Shown piece after piece: positions 12,009 to 23,429 of a stretch of 64,000 nt of DNA (position 1 is the stretch's first letter; the number at the start of each line of letters is the position of its first letter). The position numbers and the translations under genes are program-made. The notes beneath the pieces were generated by a model, which worked only from the letters and a program-made list of their open reading frames with translations, made no database searches and was not told the origin of the DNA. The DNA comes from Otis tarda (lineage: Eukaryota; Chordata; Aves; Otidiformes; Otididae): contig CM048557.1 of NCBI GenBank assembly GCA_026413225.1, forward strand, positions 64,842,987 through 64,906,986, read 5' to 3'.

Positions 12009-14287
12009 TTAAAGCCCCTGTGCATACAATTGCCACAATCGGTGTGACTGTCAAAAAACTGCTAAGCATGATGAGGTCTCCATATGACAGATCCCAAGGC
12101 AGACAGAAAAATAATATATTTTTAACCTGATTATGTCACCCCTTAGTCTTGCAGCAGGGCAAGACCAAATACAGCCCATAGTGCAGAGGTGCATGTAAAA
12201 GTCACTCTAAATACCACAATACAGTTTTGGCTACCGAAAAATCCTGCCAAAGACAAGAGAGCTGCCATAAACACCACTCTTGAAGCCCCAGCAGTCCCAC
12301 TGGCAGACAGCAGATCCACCAGTTCAGATTCAGCTTAGTAAGCCAGTCTATTTTTAAAAAAATTAATAATACTGGTTAGCTATGCTAGTTTTGAGAGAGC
12401 TTAGTGAGCAGAAATTGCTCACCAAGGTGTCAGATTAGTGCCAGTCCCCAGGACAAAGGCAGGAATACTACACACATTGCCTTTTCTCTGCCACAGACTT
12501 GCTCAGCCCATTTCGCGTACCCATGCCCCGCGACACTGCCACAGAACTGTCACTTACTCGTCATGATTCGCAGAGCTGCGTCCAGAGTTCTCATTCAAAC
12601 CGGCACACGATCGGGTGGAGAGGCTTACAGCGCGCTTGTAAAACCACCTCCTATGCCTCCAAGGCAGGGGGGACAGTAGTGATTCTCTTACTTAGCGGCT
12701 GAAGCTGCCAGAACTGACTGCTGAATGCACAGTTGGTACTACAAGCAAACCCTCTCATTCCTACTGACTTTACTTGTGATTACACTTCCAGGGGCTCGCT
12801 TGAATTGCATGGAAATAAATATATCTATACCTGGATGATGTTTGAGGTTCCCCGTTTACTTCAGATGGAAACTTCAATTAACTTTCCAATGAGGAAAAGT
12901 TAACATCATCATCTTGCAATAAATTCTTCAAAATCAGATGCTACGGACTCCGAAGAGTCTCTACCACAACCAAGATTTTAAGGAAAAAAATTCTTAATTG
13001 GGAGTCTGAGTTCACGGCTCCTACAATTTTTATTTCTCGGGTTTAGGTCTTCAAAGTGAAGAATTCTGTTCTACCAGAAACAAAGCCAGTTCTGACTCCA
13101 AAAGGTAGACATCAGCGATGAGTTATTCCTCCCTCTGTTCTCCCTCGTATCAAAGGGCAACATCCTGGCAGCCCAAAGCCACCCCTGCCCGGCAGCATCC
13201 TGGGGCTCAGTGCTCCCGCTCCCACAGCGGCAGCTGCGATCCTGACCATTCAGCTACCGCAGTAACCAGTAAGAGAATCTCTGGAGCGTTTAACGTAAAA
13301 GGTAAGGCGTTTTTATTTGATGTTTCACATAACTTGTTTCCTCTTTTAATGGTGAAACATACACATAAACTGAGAGATACACCTAACTGCCTACACCAGA
13401 GATTTTATTGCAAATTACCTGTGACATTGGTGAGCGCAGTTGTGATTCTTGCAGTAGAAAAATCTTTAAATGCAAAGACACAAAGTCAAAGAAGTCATCC
13501 TTGATGGGGGGAAGAGAACAGAATCAAATTTTCCCATACTACTTTTCCTGAAAACTTCCTCTTTTTGTGATGAAATCCAAACTCCAGAGACCAAACATTT
13601 CCACTGAAAAGCTCCTACACTGGGGGATGGAATGGAGGGACATTTTCTTGTGGCAGCTCTCTCAAAATACATCTTCAGTGCTCCTAACTGACTGTGCCAT
13701 GAAAAAAAACCCTCCACAACTTTTCTACTGGTAAAAAAAGTTTATTAAAGGAAGAAAAGTTTCAGAGAGTATTGGGTTCTCCAGCATTTTCAAAGCACTG
13801 AATTCTACTGCTGCTTTTTTAAATAGACACAAGAGCAGAATTCAGGTACCCACATTTATTTAACGTGTAGATAAACATTTGCCTTTGCAGTAACTGAGAA
13901 GGCAATGCCGTTGCCTCAAGGTAAGATGAAAAAGCACGGAGAAATGAAGATCAAAGAACACAGAGAAATGCCTTCTGCCCCACAGAAACTGTCTGATATA
14001 ATTTTAAAAGAAGTGGGTGCTTTAAAGTGTAAAGACAGGAAACTAATGATGAAAAAGGTTTTATAGAAAAAAGGAAGCTTTGTATTACTCCGACCTAATA
14101 CGCATTTTCTACATTTTCTATGCCGCAGGCTGAATGACAGTCCTGGGATCCCACTTGCAGGCGGCGCACGCAGGTTTCTGCAGGTAGTGCCCTAACAATG
14201 ATTTTTAGGCAACTCCAGTCCTGCTGCAGGGTCCTACCCGAGAAGGCACCGGCCTTAATACAATTATTTCTTGTGGAGAAAGACTAC

Positions 14288-14357
14288 CGACTTAAAGCAC
14301 CATGGACTACAGACTTAAATACTATCAACTTAAAGCACTACAGACGTGAAGCACTCT
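14288..14357. repeat. Imperfect short tandem repeat
   Basis: The motif GACTTAAAGCACYAYRGACTACA recurs in degraded form about three times: gacttaaagcac at 14288, acttaaagcacta near 14328, and gacgtgaagcac near 14343. A shorter gacttaaat unit sits between them. It looks like local duplication followed by decay, and no open frame is maintained. Confidence 0.55.
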
Positions 14358-14828
14358 GAAATGGGACATAAACCCTGCAAATTGGTGCAAGCTGACCTAC
14401 ATCCATCTTTGAAGGAACTGCAAATCCAATTACACCTCTGGACAATATGTTCAAAATGTTAAGAAGTTAAATAAGCCTCTTCTTTCCAACTGAGGAGGTT
14501 ATGCAAGCTAGAGATTTACATTCAATAAGAATTCAGGTGTATAAATCCAGTGCACGTTTGATAAACACATTTTGCACCTTGTGAGCACAGAATTCACCAC
14601 AGGCGTCTGTGTATTTCCTTTGATAATAGTCAAATCCTGCATGCAATCAGGTTCTCGTAACATTTGACCAGGCAGCACCACATCAGATGAAGTGGAAGAG
14701 TTTCAACCTTGGAAATTTTAAATACCAGTGCAAGAGAGCAGCCATTCCTGTCTTTGCAGTAGATCTAGTGATCTGAGCTAACACATTTTCAAAAGCTAAA
14801 GCAACTACAGAGGTCATATGGTTTTGTT

Positions 14829-14893
14829 GAGGTTTTTTTTAGTTAAAACAAAACAAAACCAAAACAACAAAAACACACAAAGAAAAAAAAACC
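14829..14893. repeat. A-rich low-complexity tract (AAAAC units)
   Basis: Repeated aaaac and aaaaac units over about 65 bases, with a T run at 14832-14839 just before them. It is low complexity; no retroposon body was recognised nearby. Confidence 0.7.
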
Positions 14894-17331
14894 ACCAAAA
14901 ACCTGAAGCTGCCATAGTACATTAATCCCCAACAGGCAAACTTCCAAGAAAGTAGGAATATTCTCAGCTGCTCTAAGTCAACACGGTTTATAGATTTCGG
15001 TGCTGTTACAGGGCAGATTCAAGACAATGATTATCTGGAAGTTCTCCCTGTTTTAGCAAGTGACTGCCTGTTTTAAAACAAAAATGGGAAATGGAAAGCA
15101 GAACCTGCAAACACATTAATCCTTTGCAAGCAAAGAAAAACTAAAAGCTACACAATTTGTTTTCATTCACGTTTCAATTCCATAAAGGATATTTTGTACC
15201 AGTTCTATGCCAGCTTTTCTTTCTTCAGTGGTTGACGGGCTTCCTCACGTCCCACTTTCCTCCCAGTAACATATCCAGTCTTTTTAATAGCTCCAGACAT
15301 GTCAGTCAAGAACCATCACTGGTTACGCTGTGTGAACAGTTTGCTGCTTCTTGCGCACCACACATCTCAGCACCACACATTCCTGCCGGCATTCCAGGCA
15401 CCATCTCCAAAACATGCGCAACCACTACCATTTGGATGATTTTTTTTTTCCCTTCCCCTTCAAACTGAAAGGATTTCTGCTTAAACCCTTTCCCAAATAG
15501 CTGCTTGAATTCTTCATCCCCACATACTCAGCTGGTAACAAGAGGTTAACGTTTATTTCTAGAAACCTTGCTCACAGGAAGCCTTCATTCAGCGCAAGCG
15601 ACTTCCGTAACTCACGCCTCCGCGAGCGGAGGGGTTGGGAGTGCTCTTGGATGAGCGGGAGGCACCTGGTCCCCCAATTTGTCATCTTCCCGAGGTCACC
15701 CGCCAGCTGTCTGTCCTCTCAACACTCAGCCTGGCCACCGCGGCGAAGGCATTCTCCCTCGCTCAGGTTTCCAGGTCTGAACTTCCAGATACAGTAAATC
15801 AATCGGGCAGCGCAGAAACTGCTCAAACAACTGCAAGTAAGCATTTTAACACCCTTGAGCAGCCTCGCTGCGTAAGAAGGACACTGCAGTCCTAGCTGGA
15901 ATCCAGCACAGCACTCACTCTGCAGGACCAGGATAGATTACACCTCGCAGGACTGCAGAACTGCGGCTACATTTAGTCCATGACTAAATCAGGCTCCACT
16001 CGTACTTGACCCTGAGAAGAATGTCATTGAATGCAAGGGCCTTTTCCCAGCTATAATCTTGTATTTTTCTCTTTTCAATGGCTAAAAAGACCATTAAGCC
16101 ATCATTTCTGTAATTGCAAAGCAGCTCGCTCTTTAACGTGTTGCAGAAATATTTTGGCATGGCTTTATCTTCAAATTTTTCATCTTTCTCCCTGCCCTCC
16201 AACTCCACTCTTCCTCCCGCACGCTATGTTTAGGACAAAGGTAACCAGAAGAACGTGGATATGCTTAAATAATTATTATTACTCTGAGGAAGTTAACCAT
16301 TGTTTTGTAACTTACTACCTGAGTCAGGATTGTTTTCACGGGCTTATCTTTTCTTTTTTTTTTTTTAAGGATAGGGCAAGTTCAGTCTTGAAGACATCAC
16401 TGTGTCTTTCCTCACGGCTAGGGGAACGTTTCCCTGAGTTCAACTCCAGGAACACAGCATCTCTTCTGCAGGCAAAAAGAGAGAACACAACTTCCACTCT
16501 GAAAGACAGTTCTTTTGGACACATGAATTATTCTTTAGGATTAAAAATTCCCTACTGTTCCTGACTCTTCCTTTTTATCCAACTTCCGCACACCCTACCA
16601 CGTACCCTACATCCCCCGGCACACAGCAAGCAATCCATATTGATGAACTGGGGCTTTGAACAAGCTACATGAAAGAGATTCCTCCTGGACCAACTTCCAT
16701 GTAAATTATGCAGCTGTGAAGCAAACTGAGCCCTTTCTGAACAGGGCGCTCAGTCAGGAACACCTACAGAAAGAGGATGAAGATGCACAGAGACTTTTTT
16801 TCCTCCCTTTTTCAGTACATTTTGCTTGATGTGTAGTTCTGTGGCAACAGACCACAAGGATGGTTGTATCACAACTCCAGAGCACAGGACGGCATACAGA
16901 GAGGAGATATTTTTGCCCTAGGAGCTCTGGTAAAGGACCTTGACTTTGGGCCCAAGGCTGGAAAATGGACTGGCCAGCACATTCTAGAGGGTCTTTTCAC
17001 ATTGAAGGATTATGTTTTAGTCCCAGCAGGGAAGAAGAGACCCTGGGTGACTTGGGTGTCAGGCATGGTCACAGCCAGGCTGTAGACTAATGGAGGTCAA
17101 CAGCCTCCTTCGCCCCTACGCTCCCCACAATTTGCCTTCTCCATCCACCTGCTCTGCTGCGCAGCTATGAAATGGCACTGCAGGGCACTGGTCTCAGTGA
17201 GAAGGATGAGGCTGGAGCTAAGAAACATCACCTTCTCCACCCTGCCAGTATAAAGGACTGAGAGCAGGAAAACAACACCAGAAATGCATTTAACACAGCC
17301 ACAAGCTTTGCCCCCAAATCACTTCTGATGG

Positions 17332-17353
17332 AAAAAAAAAAAAAAAAAAAAAA
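17332..17353. repeat. Poly(A) run, 22 bases
   Basis: An uninterrupted A run, then ccaaaaaac. It lies about 390 bases before the LTR and is not part of it. Confidence 0.9.
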
Positions 17354-17735
17354 CCAAAAAACAATCTGAACAAAGCTCAGTATACAACCTCAGCTTCGAA
17401 ATGCTGTCTCCCCAGGTCAGCCAGTCTACTCTGTTTTCACTGTAACACAGCATCTTCTGCTCTGACAGAGCAGCAATGAATTCATGTCATGTGGTAATTC
17501 CAGTTTAATATGACTCAAACAAAATAGCACAAAATGCACAAGAATTTCTAGAGGGTTTTTAACCTCTGATACTGATAAGATAAGTAAGCCACCAAACCTA
17601 ATAATTATCTCAAATTAATAACTACGAGCACAGAGCAAGTTCTTCTTTTGAGATAATAAGAACCCAAAGTTATTTTCTTTAGGCAGTATTTGAAAAGTGT
17701 AATTGTTGAAAGCAAAAAGACTGCAGTTTGAATGA

Positions 17736-17740
17736 CATTA
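17736..17740 (+). repeat. Left target-site duplication of the LTR (catta)
   Basis: Five bases immediately before the LTR's 5' TG. They match the five bases after its 3' CA (cacta, 18906-18910) at four of five positions. A 5-bp duplication is usual for ERVL-type integrases; the single difference fits later mutation. Confidence 0.65.
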
Positions 17741-17911
17741 TGTAGTGGTTTTGTTTAGTGAGGGGGGGCTACGTTGGCAGCTTCTGTAGGAAACTGCTAG
17801 AAGTTGTTCCCCTTTGTTCAGTGGACTCGGACGGGCCTAGGGCGGACCCGCTGCTGGCCAAGGCCGAGACAATTGGTAGCAGAATGTTCCCTGATAATGC
17901 CTCTGTGATAA

Positions 17912-17919
17912 TGTATTTA
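17912..17919 (+). promoter_or_regulatory. TATA-like box inside the LTR
   Basis: The sequence gtatttaa, about 170 bases into the LTR, sits where the U3/R boundary promoter could be. It is followed by the aagaaggggaaaa stretch. It is AT-rich in a GC-rich element, but there is no direct evidence of activity. Confidence 0.35.
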
Positions 17920-18243
17920 AGAAGGGGAAAACAGGCAAAAAAAAAAAGAGAAGAGAATATGTGAAGAAGCTGAGCAGGGGCAGAGGCGCAGAGGGGGAGG
18001 CGCAGGCCTCTTGGGCCTTGCAGGCCTCACCCTCTGGCCTCTCGCCAGGCGGCCGACTGGGCCCGACTCGGCCTGGCCTGGCTGCAAGAAGTGGAGAGGA
18101 GATGAGCTGGATGATGTGAAGAGATTCTGAGAGGCGTCTGCCAGCCCGTTGTGAAGAACTTTTCTTGTGAGAAGAACGGCTGCAGACACCAAGGTCAGTG
18201 AAGAAGGAGGGGGAGCAGTAATGCTGCTCCTGGCCAAGATTCC

Positions 18244-18510
18244 CCTGCAGCCTGTGGTGACAACCATGGTGGAGCAGGTTGTCCCCCTGCAGCCCATGGA
18301 GGTCCACGGAGGAGCAGAGATCCACTTGGAGCCCATGAAGGACCCCATACCGGGGGAGGTGGATGCCTGAAGGCGGCTGTGGCCCATGGAGGGCCCGCTG
18401 GGGCAGTCGTTCTGGAGGGACTACACCCCGTGGAAGAGATGACCCACGCCGGAGCAGTTTCACGAAGGACTGTGGCGTATGGGTGGGACCCCACAACGGA
18501 GCAGGGGAGG
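18244..18510 (+). repeat. Degenerate tandem repeat within the LTR
   Basis: The anchor AGCCYRTGG-like motif occurs at about 18249, 18291, 18330 and 18381, giving spacings of 42, 39 and 51 bases. Related gga-gcag and accc-cac pieces continue towards 18510. Such degenerate arrays lie in the same part of other avian ERVL LTRs as I recall them. The spacing in multiples of three produces an incidental open frame on the + strand (18167-18370). Confidence 0.6.
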
Positions 18511-18717
18511 AATGTGAGGAGTTCTTCCCCCGACTATGAAGCAGCGGCATGAAACAACGTGTGATGAACTGACCGCAACCCCCATCCCCTCTTCCCCCCT
18601 GTGCCGCTCGGGTTGGGGGGAGGGGGGAAGGTGGTAGAGATAATGTTAAGCTTGGGAAGAGGGAGGAGTGGGGGGAGGTTATCTTGTTCTCTGTCTCATT
18701 ATCCTGCTAGTTTTAGT

Positions 18718-18723
18718 AATAAA
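18718..18723 (+). promoter_or_regulatory. LTR poly(A) signal AATAAA
   Basis: A canonical hexamer about 190 bases before the LTR end, on the LTR's sense strand. It is antisense to MNAT1 and so should not terminate MNAT1 transcripts. Confidence 0.65.
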
Positions 18724-18905
18724 TGAATAGTTAACCCCAAGTCGAGTCTGTTTTGCCCGTAACAGTAACTTTAAGGATCTTTCCCTGTCCTTAGCTCAAA
18801 CCTGGAGCCTTTTTTCTTGTATTATCTCCTCCTATTCTCTCAGAAGGTGGGGGGAGTGAGAGAGAGACTGCGTAGTCTGGTCCCAATTGGGGCTGAACTA
18901 CGACA

Positions 18906-18910
18906 CACTA
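18906..18910 (+). repeat. Right target-site duplication of the LTR (cacta)
   Basis: Five bases directly after the LTR end. They pair with catta at 17736-17740 with one mismatch. Confidence 0.65.
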
Positions 18911-20571
18911 TTTCAGGAAGATTAGACTGTTCAGGTCAAAACAAGGTGAAAAAAACAGCCTGCCTGGTATCACAGCTGACTAACGCCCTAATGCATTAGA
19001 CCCTCACTTCTTCAGGTTCTGGTTGCTGCTGATCAGGTCAGCATTTCAGTCTGATGTTGAGGATCAAGTTTACAGCTCTCAGCCATGCTGGCATTTGCTC
19101 CTCAGGAAGGCCTGGAAGAGGTGGGAGGGAGAAAAGAGAGGAGGGCAGGAGCTAGGAGCAAGAGCTTCTCCTCAAAACTATGGCTGAGCTAAGGATTAGA
19201 AGCATCTGCCCAAGTGGATGCAGCCCTCAAACACCAACCTGAGAAGGCAAAGGAAGCACCCAGCCCCACTCTGTATCACAGAGCGGTCAAAGAGAGCTCA
19301 CAGAGGTGGAGAGAAGGGGAAAGAGTTGATCTGTTCTCTCGAAAATATTTTTATAAGGGAATGAAGGAAAAAACCCAAACAAACATTCCTTCAATCCTAA
19401 GAAGTTTCTTCCTATCTGTCAACATACAGTAGGAGCTATTATTATCTGGCTTAACTATCAAGTATAATTTTAAGCTTATTTTTCTACTTTAACAGTTTGA
19501 CATTTCTATTGTGAAATTTCAGTGTAATTCCCTGGATTGTATTGTCCTTCTCTATTGTGCCCTGTGGAATCTCTAGAGGGGAAAAAGCAGCGATGACGGG
19601 AGATTTTCATTTTACTCTTCTAAAAAGACAATGAGTGTCTGAATGGAATCGTTCTTCATTTCATATAATTTCTGTTGAATTAATTGTTATTCTCCGCTGC
19701 TGTCAGTGTAATACAATTTCCTGAACCAGCAGGAGCACGGATATCAAAGCAGAAGCATGCTGAGTTAGGTAGAATCGCTTTGTTTCACCTGAGGGAGAAA
19801 AATGCTAACAGAGTTGTTACAGAGGAGTGACATTCACAATTACTGAAATTCTCCACAGATTATTTCTATAACAACTTGATCCACCTTGCAAACTGCATCC
19901 TCAACAAACGTATCCAAAGAAGTTGTGCCTTCTGTTTGAATTGATTTTGAAACCCTCTGGTGCAGGAACTGCATTTTTTAGCATTCGCAGAGTGCCTAGC
20001 AATTGCAGGGGGAGGATTATCATTAATAAATAATGACATTTAATAAATCATCTGGTGATACCCTGCTAAGGAGCGAACTCACATTAACACTAGGTGGCAG
20101 AAGGCTCTGTCACATTGAAGACACCTGCAAACAAATACACTCATAAACCTTAGACTTGAGCTTGATAGCTGATTTTAGAAAACCTAAGGGAAAAACAGTT
20201 GAAAGCAAAATAGCTATTAAAAAAACATTTTCCTTCCACTCTTTCAGTTCTAATTCTGGCTCTGACATTTTTAGCGCACATCATTTCACTATTAAAAGAT
20301 TGCTGACTATCTCTGAATCTGAATACATCTTCTAAACTTGAGCCTTAAATAATCTCTTTTTCAATTCAGGTGAAATTCTGTTTATGACAGGTATTCTATG
20401 AAGTTTTTACTCAAGAAAAAGAGGAATTCCCAGTTTTAAAGAAATAAATGGCCGTTAGGGAAAGTACACAATAAAAACATACACTGCTAGTTACCTTGAA
20501 AGATACCTGAAACCAAACTTGGAGTGCTATAGCAAGCACGCTCCTGCACCTGAAAGAAAACCAACAACCTA

Positions 20572-20601
20572 CAAAACTCATCCAAAACTCATCCAAAACT
20601 C
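20572..20601. repeat. 11-bp tandem repeat, 2.7 copies
   Basis: The unit caaaactcatc repeats exactly twice, followed by a partial third copy. It is short and perfect, so probably a recent slippage event. Confidence 0.85.
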
Positions 20602-21971
20602 AAGATTCACTGTGGAAGAGGTCTCCTAAAAATAGCAGCTGCTCCTTCACAGAGATGCATTTTTCAGGAGACACTTTTGTAATTACATATAAAATTCCAC
20701 GGTATAAACTGGTTTCTTCTAGTTTTACATATTTAATCCTTTGAAAAATGTTTATGCTTGATTTTCCTCTAGTCTGGTCACTCTATTTTCAACTACTCTA
20801 AGTTTCTCTCTCATCTAGTCTACATCAAATTAAAATAAGGAAATTAAACATTTAAATTGCAGTAGAAAAAGTGAAGAAATATCAGCAATCACAAATCAAA
20901 GACAGTATATGAAGAAGAATTTGCTGTGTGGGCTCTAACAACCTGGACAGAAAAGGAAGCAAACGGCAATGTCAGATGTAAGGAGGAAGCCATAAAGCAA
21001 GGGAAAAAGTAGAAGACAAGCCACGTCTAGATGTTGAAAAAACCAAAGGGAGTGAGGGGAGAACACCACGCTATTTCCTTAGACAAATACGTTAAAGAGT
21101 TGACAGCACAGATTTCTTCTAGATCACTGCAGCTCCACAGCTTTTACACTTGCCAGTAACGTCGCAGATTTACAGCGCTTGAGGGTTGGGTCCTACAAGC
21201 GAGGCTGGTGCCAGCGAAGAGCTCGGTAGCATCATGGTGGGTTATTTTGCACCTCTAGACCTGAAGGCTCTTTGTGTTTAAATATAGTCTATTTCAGCAT
21301 TCACAGTTGTCAGCAGTGGAAATTGTCATCTAAGCAGTAAAAGATGCTGTTGAAGAAACAGGAGGGACTGGTTAAAAAGTAAAAGTTATTTTGGCCTTGA
21401 CAACTCATCTCACTGCCCATTTTGAGGGCAAGGGATCAAGCCACCCATTGCAAATTGCTGCCTGGGAGTCAGAAAAATCAATAGTAGGTAGGAAAGCCTA
21501 CTGCCAAGGCGACAGCCACTGCCAGCAGATTATTAATGCATCTGTCTGCATTCCTTAATGTTTCCTAAGAAGCAACTATGTTAACTGAAAAGGTGCGATG
21601 TGTCACCAGCCCTTCTCTTCTCTCCTCTTCATTTTCTTTCTATATTAAAACCTTGGCTACCAAAGAAAACAATCATGTTTCACCTCATCTTTTCCCAGCT
21701 TTTCTGAAGTTCAGTTCCTGTTCCACAGCAATATATACAGCCTAAGTACTATCCCTGACAAGCTGTTTGACAACCCCAAGTTGCACATCTATTTTACTCC
21801 CAGAGCTTTGGAGTTGGTAGGGCTTAGATGGGAAATGGAGGCCAAATAAAATAAACACAGACAATATCAATGAATTCTTCAGAAACACACAAGACAAGCA
21901 AAATGAAACACTACTGGCTTTTGCTCACAATTAGGATTCAGCCCATCTCGCAGGCTGAACGCTCTGGCTGA

Positions 21972-22110
21972 GGTCCAGAGAGACACTTAAGCACATGTCT
22001 TATTTTAAGCATGTGAGTAGTCTCATTGATTTTTCACTCCTGCCAGTAAGAATATTCAATGCGCTTAAAGTTAAGCGCATTGTTAAGTGCCTTCCTGGAT
22101 CAAGGCCAGG
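21972..22110. repeat. Ancient palindromic sauropsid repeat fragment
   Basis: The text runs through cttaagcacatg, ttaagcatgtgagtagtctcattga, a diverged middle, then cttaaagttaagcgcat, gttaagtgcctt and ctggatcaaggcc. I recognise this order from a widespread old repeat in turtles, crocodilians and birds, whose consensus has catgtgagtagt, a palindrome around a caatggg core, then cttaaagttaagcac and a gatc-gggcc end. Assignment is by memory and the copy is decayed. Confidence 0.5.
22057..22082. repeat. Perfect inverted repeat, 12-bp arms, 2-bp loop
   Basis: The arms CAATGCGCTTAA and TTAAGCGCATTG are exact reverse complements separated by AG. The structure lies inside the old repeat fragment at 21972-22110. 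The short loop makes a cruciform or RNA hairpin possible, but a tight 2-base loop would need to open by a pair or more. Confidence 0.9.
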
Positions 22111-22804
22111 CTATTTAGCCCTTGAAAGACTTAGTCTACAGAATATTTACCATTATTTTAACTTCTCTTCTCTGAGATAAAGTTTTACGGTGTATGGAAA
22201 TATTTCATTCATCGAGTATCATACGAGCAGTGACTGGGGTACAGCAACCTTCAGGGAACAAGTATTCTTCCCCTTCCCACATCTTCTAAAGCAGGAACTG
22301 GAAGGATTTCCAAGACACATCAGCAAATACTCCGATAATGAAAAATAAGTTTTGAAGGGGAAGCCCACAGTCTTACTGATCTGGAAAGCAAAAACAGCCC
22401 CATAGTGAAAAGCCGACAGACATACCAATTTTCAGTGAAAACTAATAAAGTAATTCAACAACATCCCATTCTAACACCAACCCCTGTACAGCAACTTTGA
22501 AAAAGAAGCTAATTGTTACTTAAAATTAATTATCACAAGAAGTGTACATTCAATTCCATTTTTTCTTTTTCCTTTTACATCGAGTTGAATATAAAATTCA
22601 AGGAAAGCCCTGCTAGTGCTTCCTCAAGATGATCTTACCATATCAGAGCACTTTCTAGAGATCAAAGGCACAACAAACACTATTGCTTTTTGTTACAAAG
22701 AAGTGAATGCCATTTGCTTTGCTACAGACAACTGGATTATTATGTGGCTGGCATTATTCAAGTGCAGTATGGTACCCTGAGTAAGAACCAGACAAAGACG
22801 TTTA

Positions 22805-22865
22805 ACATGAGGAAAGCTGTACCGGGTCAGAGCAACGCTCCCTCCACCCCAGCCTTCCCTCTCCA
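22805..22865. repeat. Possible ancient repeat fragment (gtaccgggtcagagc motif)
   Basis: A stretch reading aaagctgtaccgggtcagagcaacg, then ctccctccaccccag. It resembles the old sauropsid repeat whose consensus has catactgggtcagaccaaaggtccatctagcccag. Only about 60 bases align by eye, so this is tentative. Confidence 0.35.
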
Positions 22866-23089
22866 GGAGCAGAAAATGGGAGTGTGACCACTCCAGTGGG
22901 ACCAGCAGGACAATATGACAATTTGCTACTCTTCTATGGGCAGATGTAGCTTTTTATTTCAGCACTTGTTTCTTCGTGGAAAGCTTAAACTCACTGGTGA
23001 AAGCACATAATTGAAACGGCGATATATGAACAGAAAGCCACTTTAAACTAGGCCACTCTTTGAATTCTCAGGTTGATTCACAGCTCTGT

Positions 23090-23150
23090 CACTCATCATG
23101 CCTTACACCAGTGCAACTCCACTGATTTCCTGCTACTAAGCCCATACCCG
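23090..23150. repeat. Possible ancient repeat fragment (ttacaccagtgcaactccactgattt)
   Basis: The run ccttacaccagtgcaactcc followed by actgatttcctgc matches, by memory, half of an old palindromic sauropsid repeat built around ttacaccagtgtaactcc and its complement. The second arm is missing or decayed. A related scrap may lie at 55155-55205, where gtaactga and aagtcaatgggag are seen. Confidence 0.4.
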
Positions 23151-23429
23151 ATGACAACTCAAGCCTCAGCATCTAATACACCACTTCAGAAATGGGTGGA
23201 CTACCCTCACAGACAACCTCTGAGACCTCTGCAAAAAGTAACAAAGATGATAAAGGTAGCCTGCTGACAAACGGACACTTTCTAGTGGATTCTGGTTTAG
23301 AAGTCCTCAATTTGAAAGAAATAATCTCTCTCTTTTTACATATAGTTATTTTATACATCATGATGCTGAGATTACTTGATCCAATTTTATCATCCTGTCA
23401 TGCAGAGTCAGAGCAGACAGACATAAAGG

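Larger units (their letters stand above)
17741..18905 (+). mobile_element. Solo-LTR candidate, avian ERVL-type endogenous retrovirus
   Basis: A 1165-bp element opening TGTAGTGGTTTTG and closing CTACGACA, with the retroviral TG...CA ends. It carries a TATA-like tgtatttaag near 17912, a G-rich centre with a repeated, roughly 40-bp unit, and an AATAAA at 18718-18723. Then comes the stretch with gtcgagtctgttttgcccg and tgtccttagctc, which I recognise from long avian ERVL LTRs. Flanking 5-bp sequences agree at four of five bases. No primer-binding site, gag, pol or env follows and no second LTR is present in the window, so it is best read as a solo LTR left by recombination between two LTRs. It lies antisense to MNAT1, the orientation in which intronic LTRs are most often tolerated because their poly(A) signal is not read. 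Subfamily identity needs a repeat library. Confidence 0.85.

Noticed and set aside
16031..16564. 177-codon + strand frame
   Set aside because: Low-complexity aromatic and Cys-rich translation from T-rich sequence, including a Phe run from a T tract; no domain is visible. A - strand frame is open over part of it. It fits chance.
17837..18550. Longest open frame in the window, 237 codons on the - strand
   Set aside because: It lies wholly inside the LTR, antisense to it, and arises from the GC-rich in-phase array. Two overlapping - strand frames and one + strand frame are open over the same bases, as expected from composition rather than coding.
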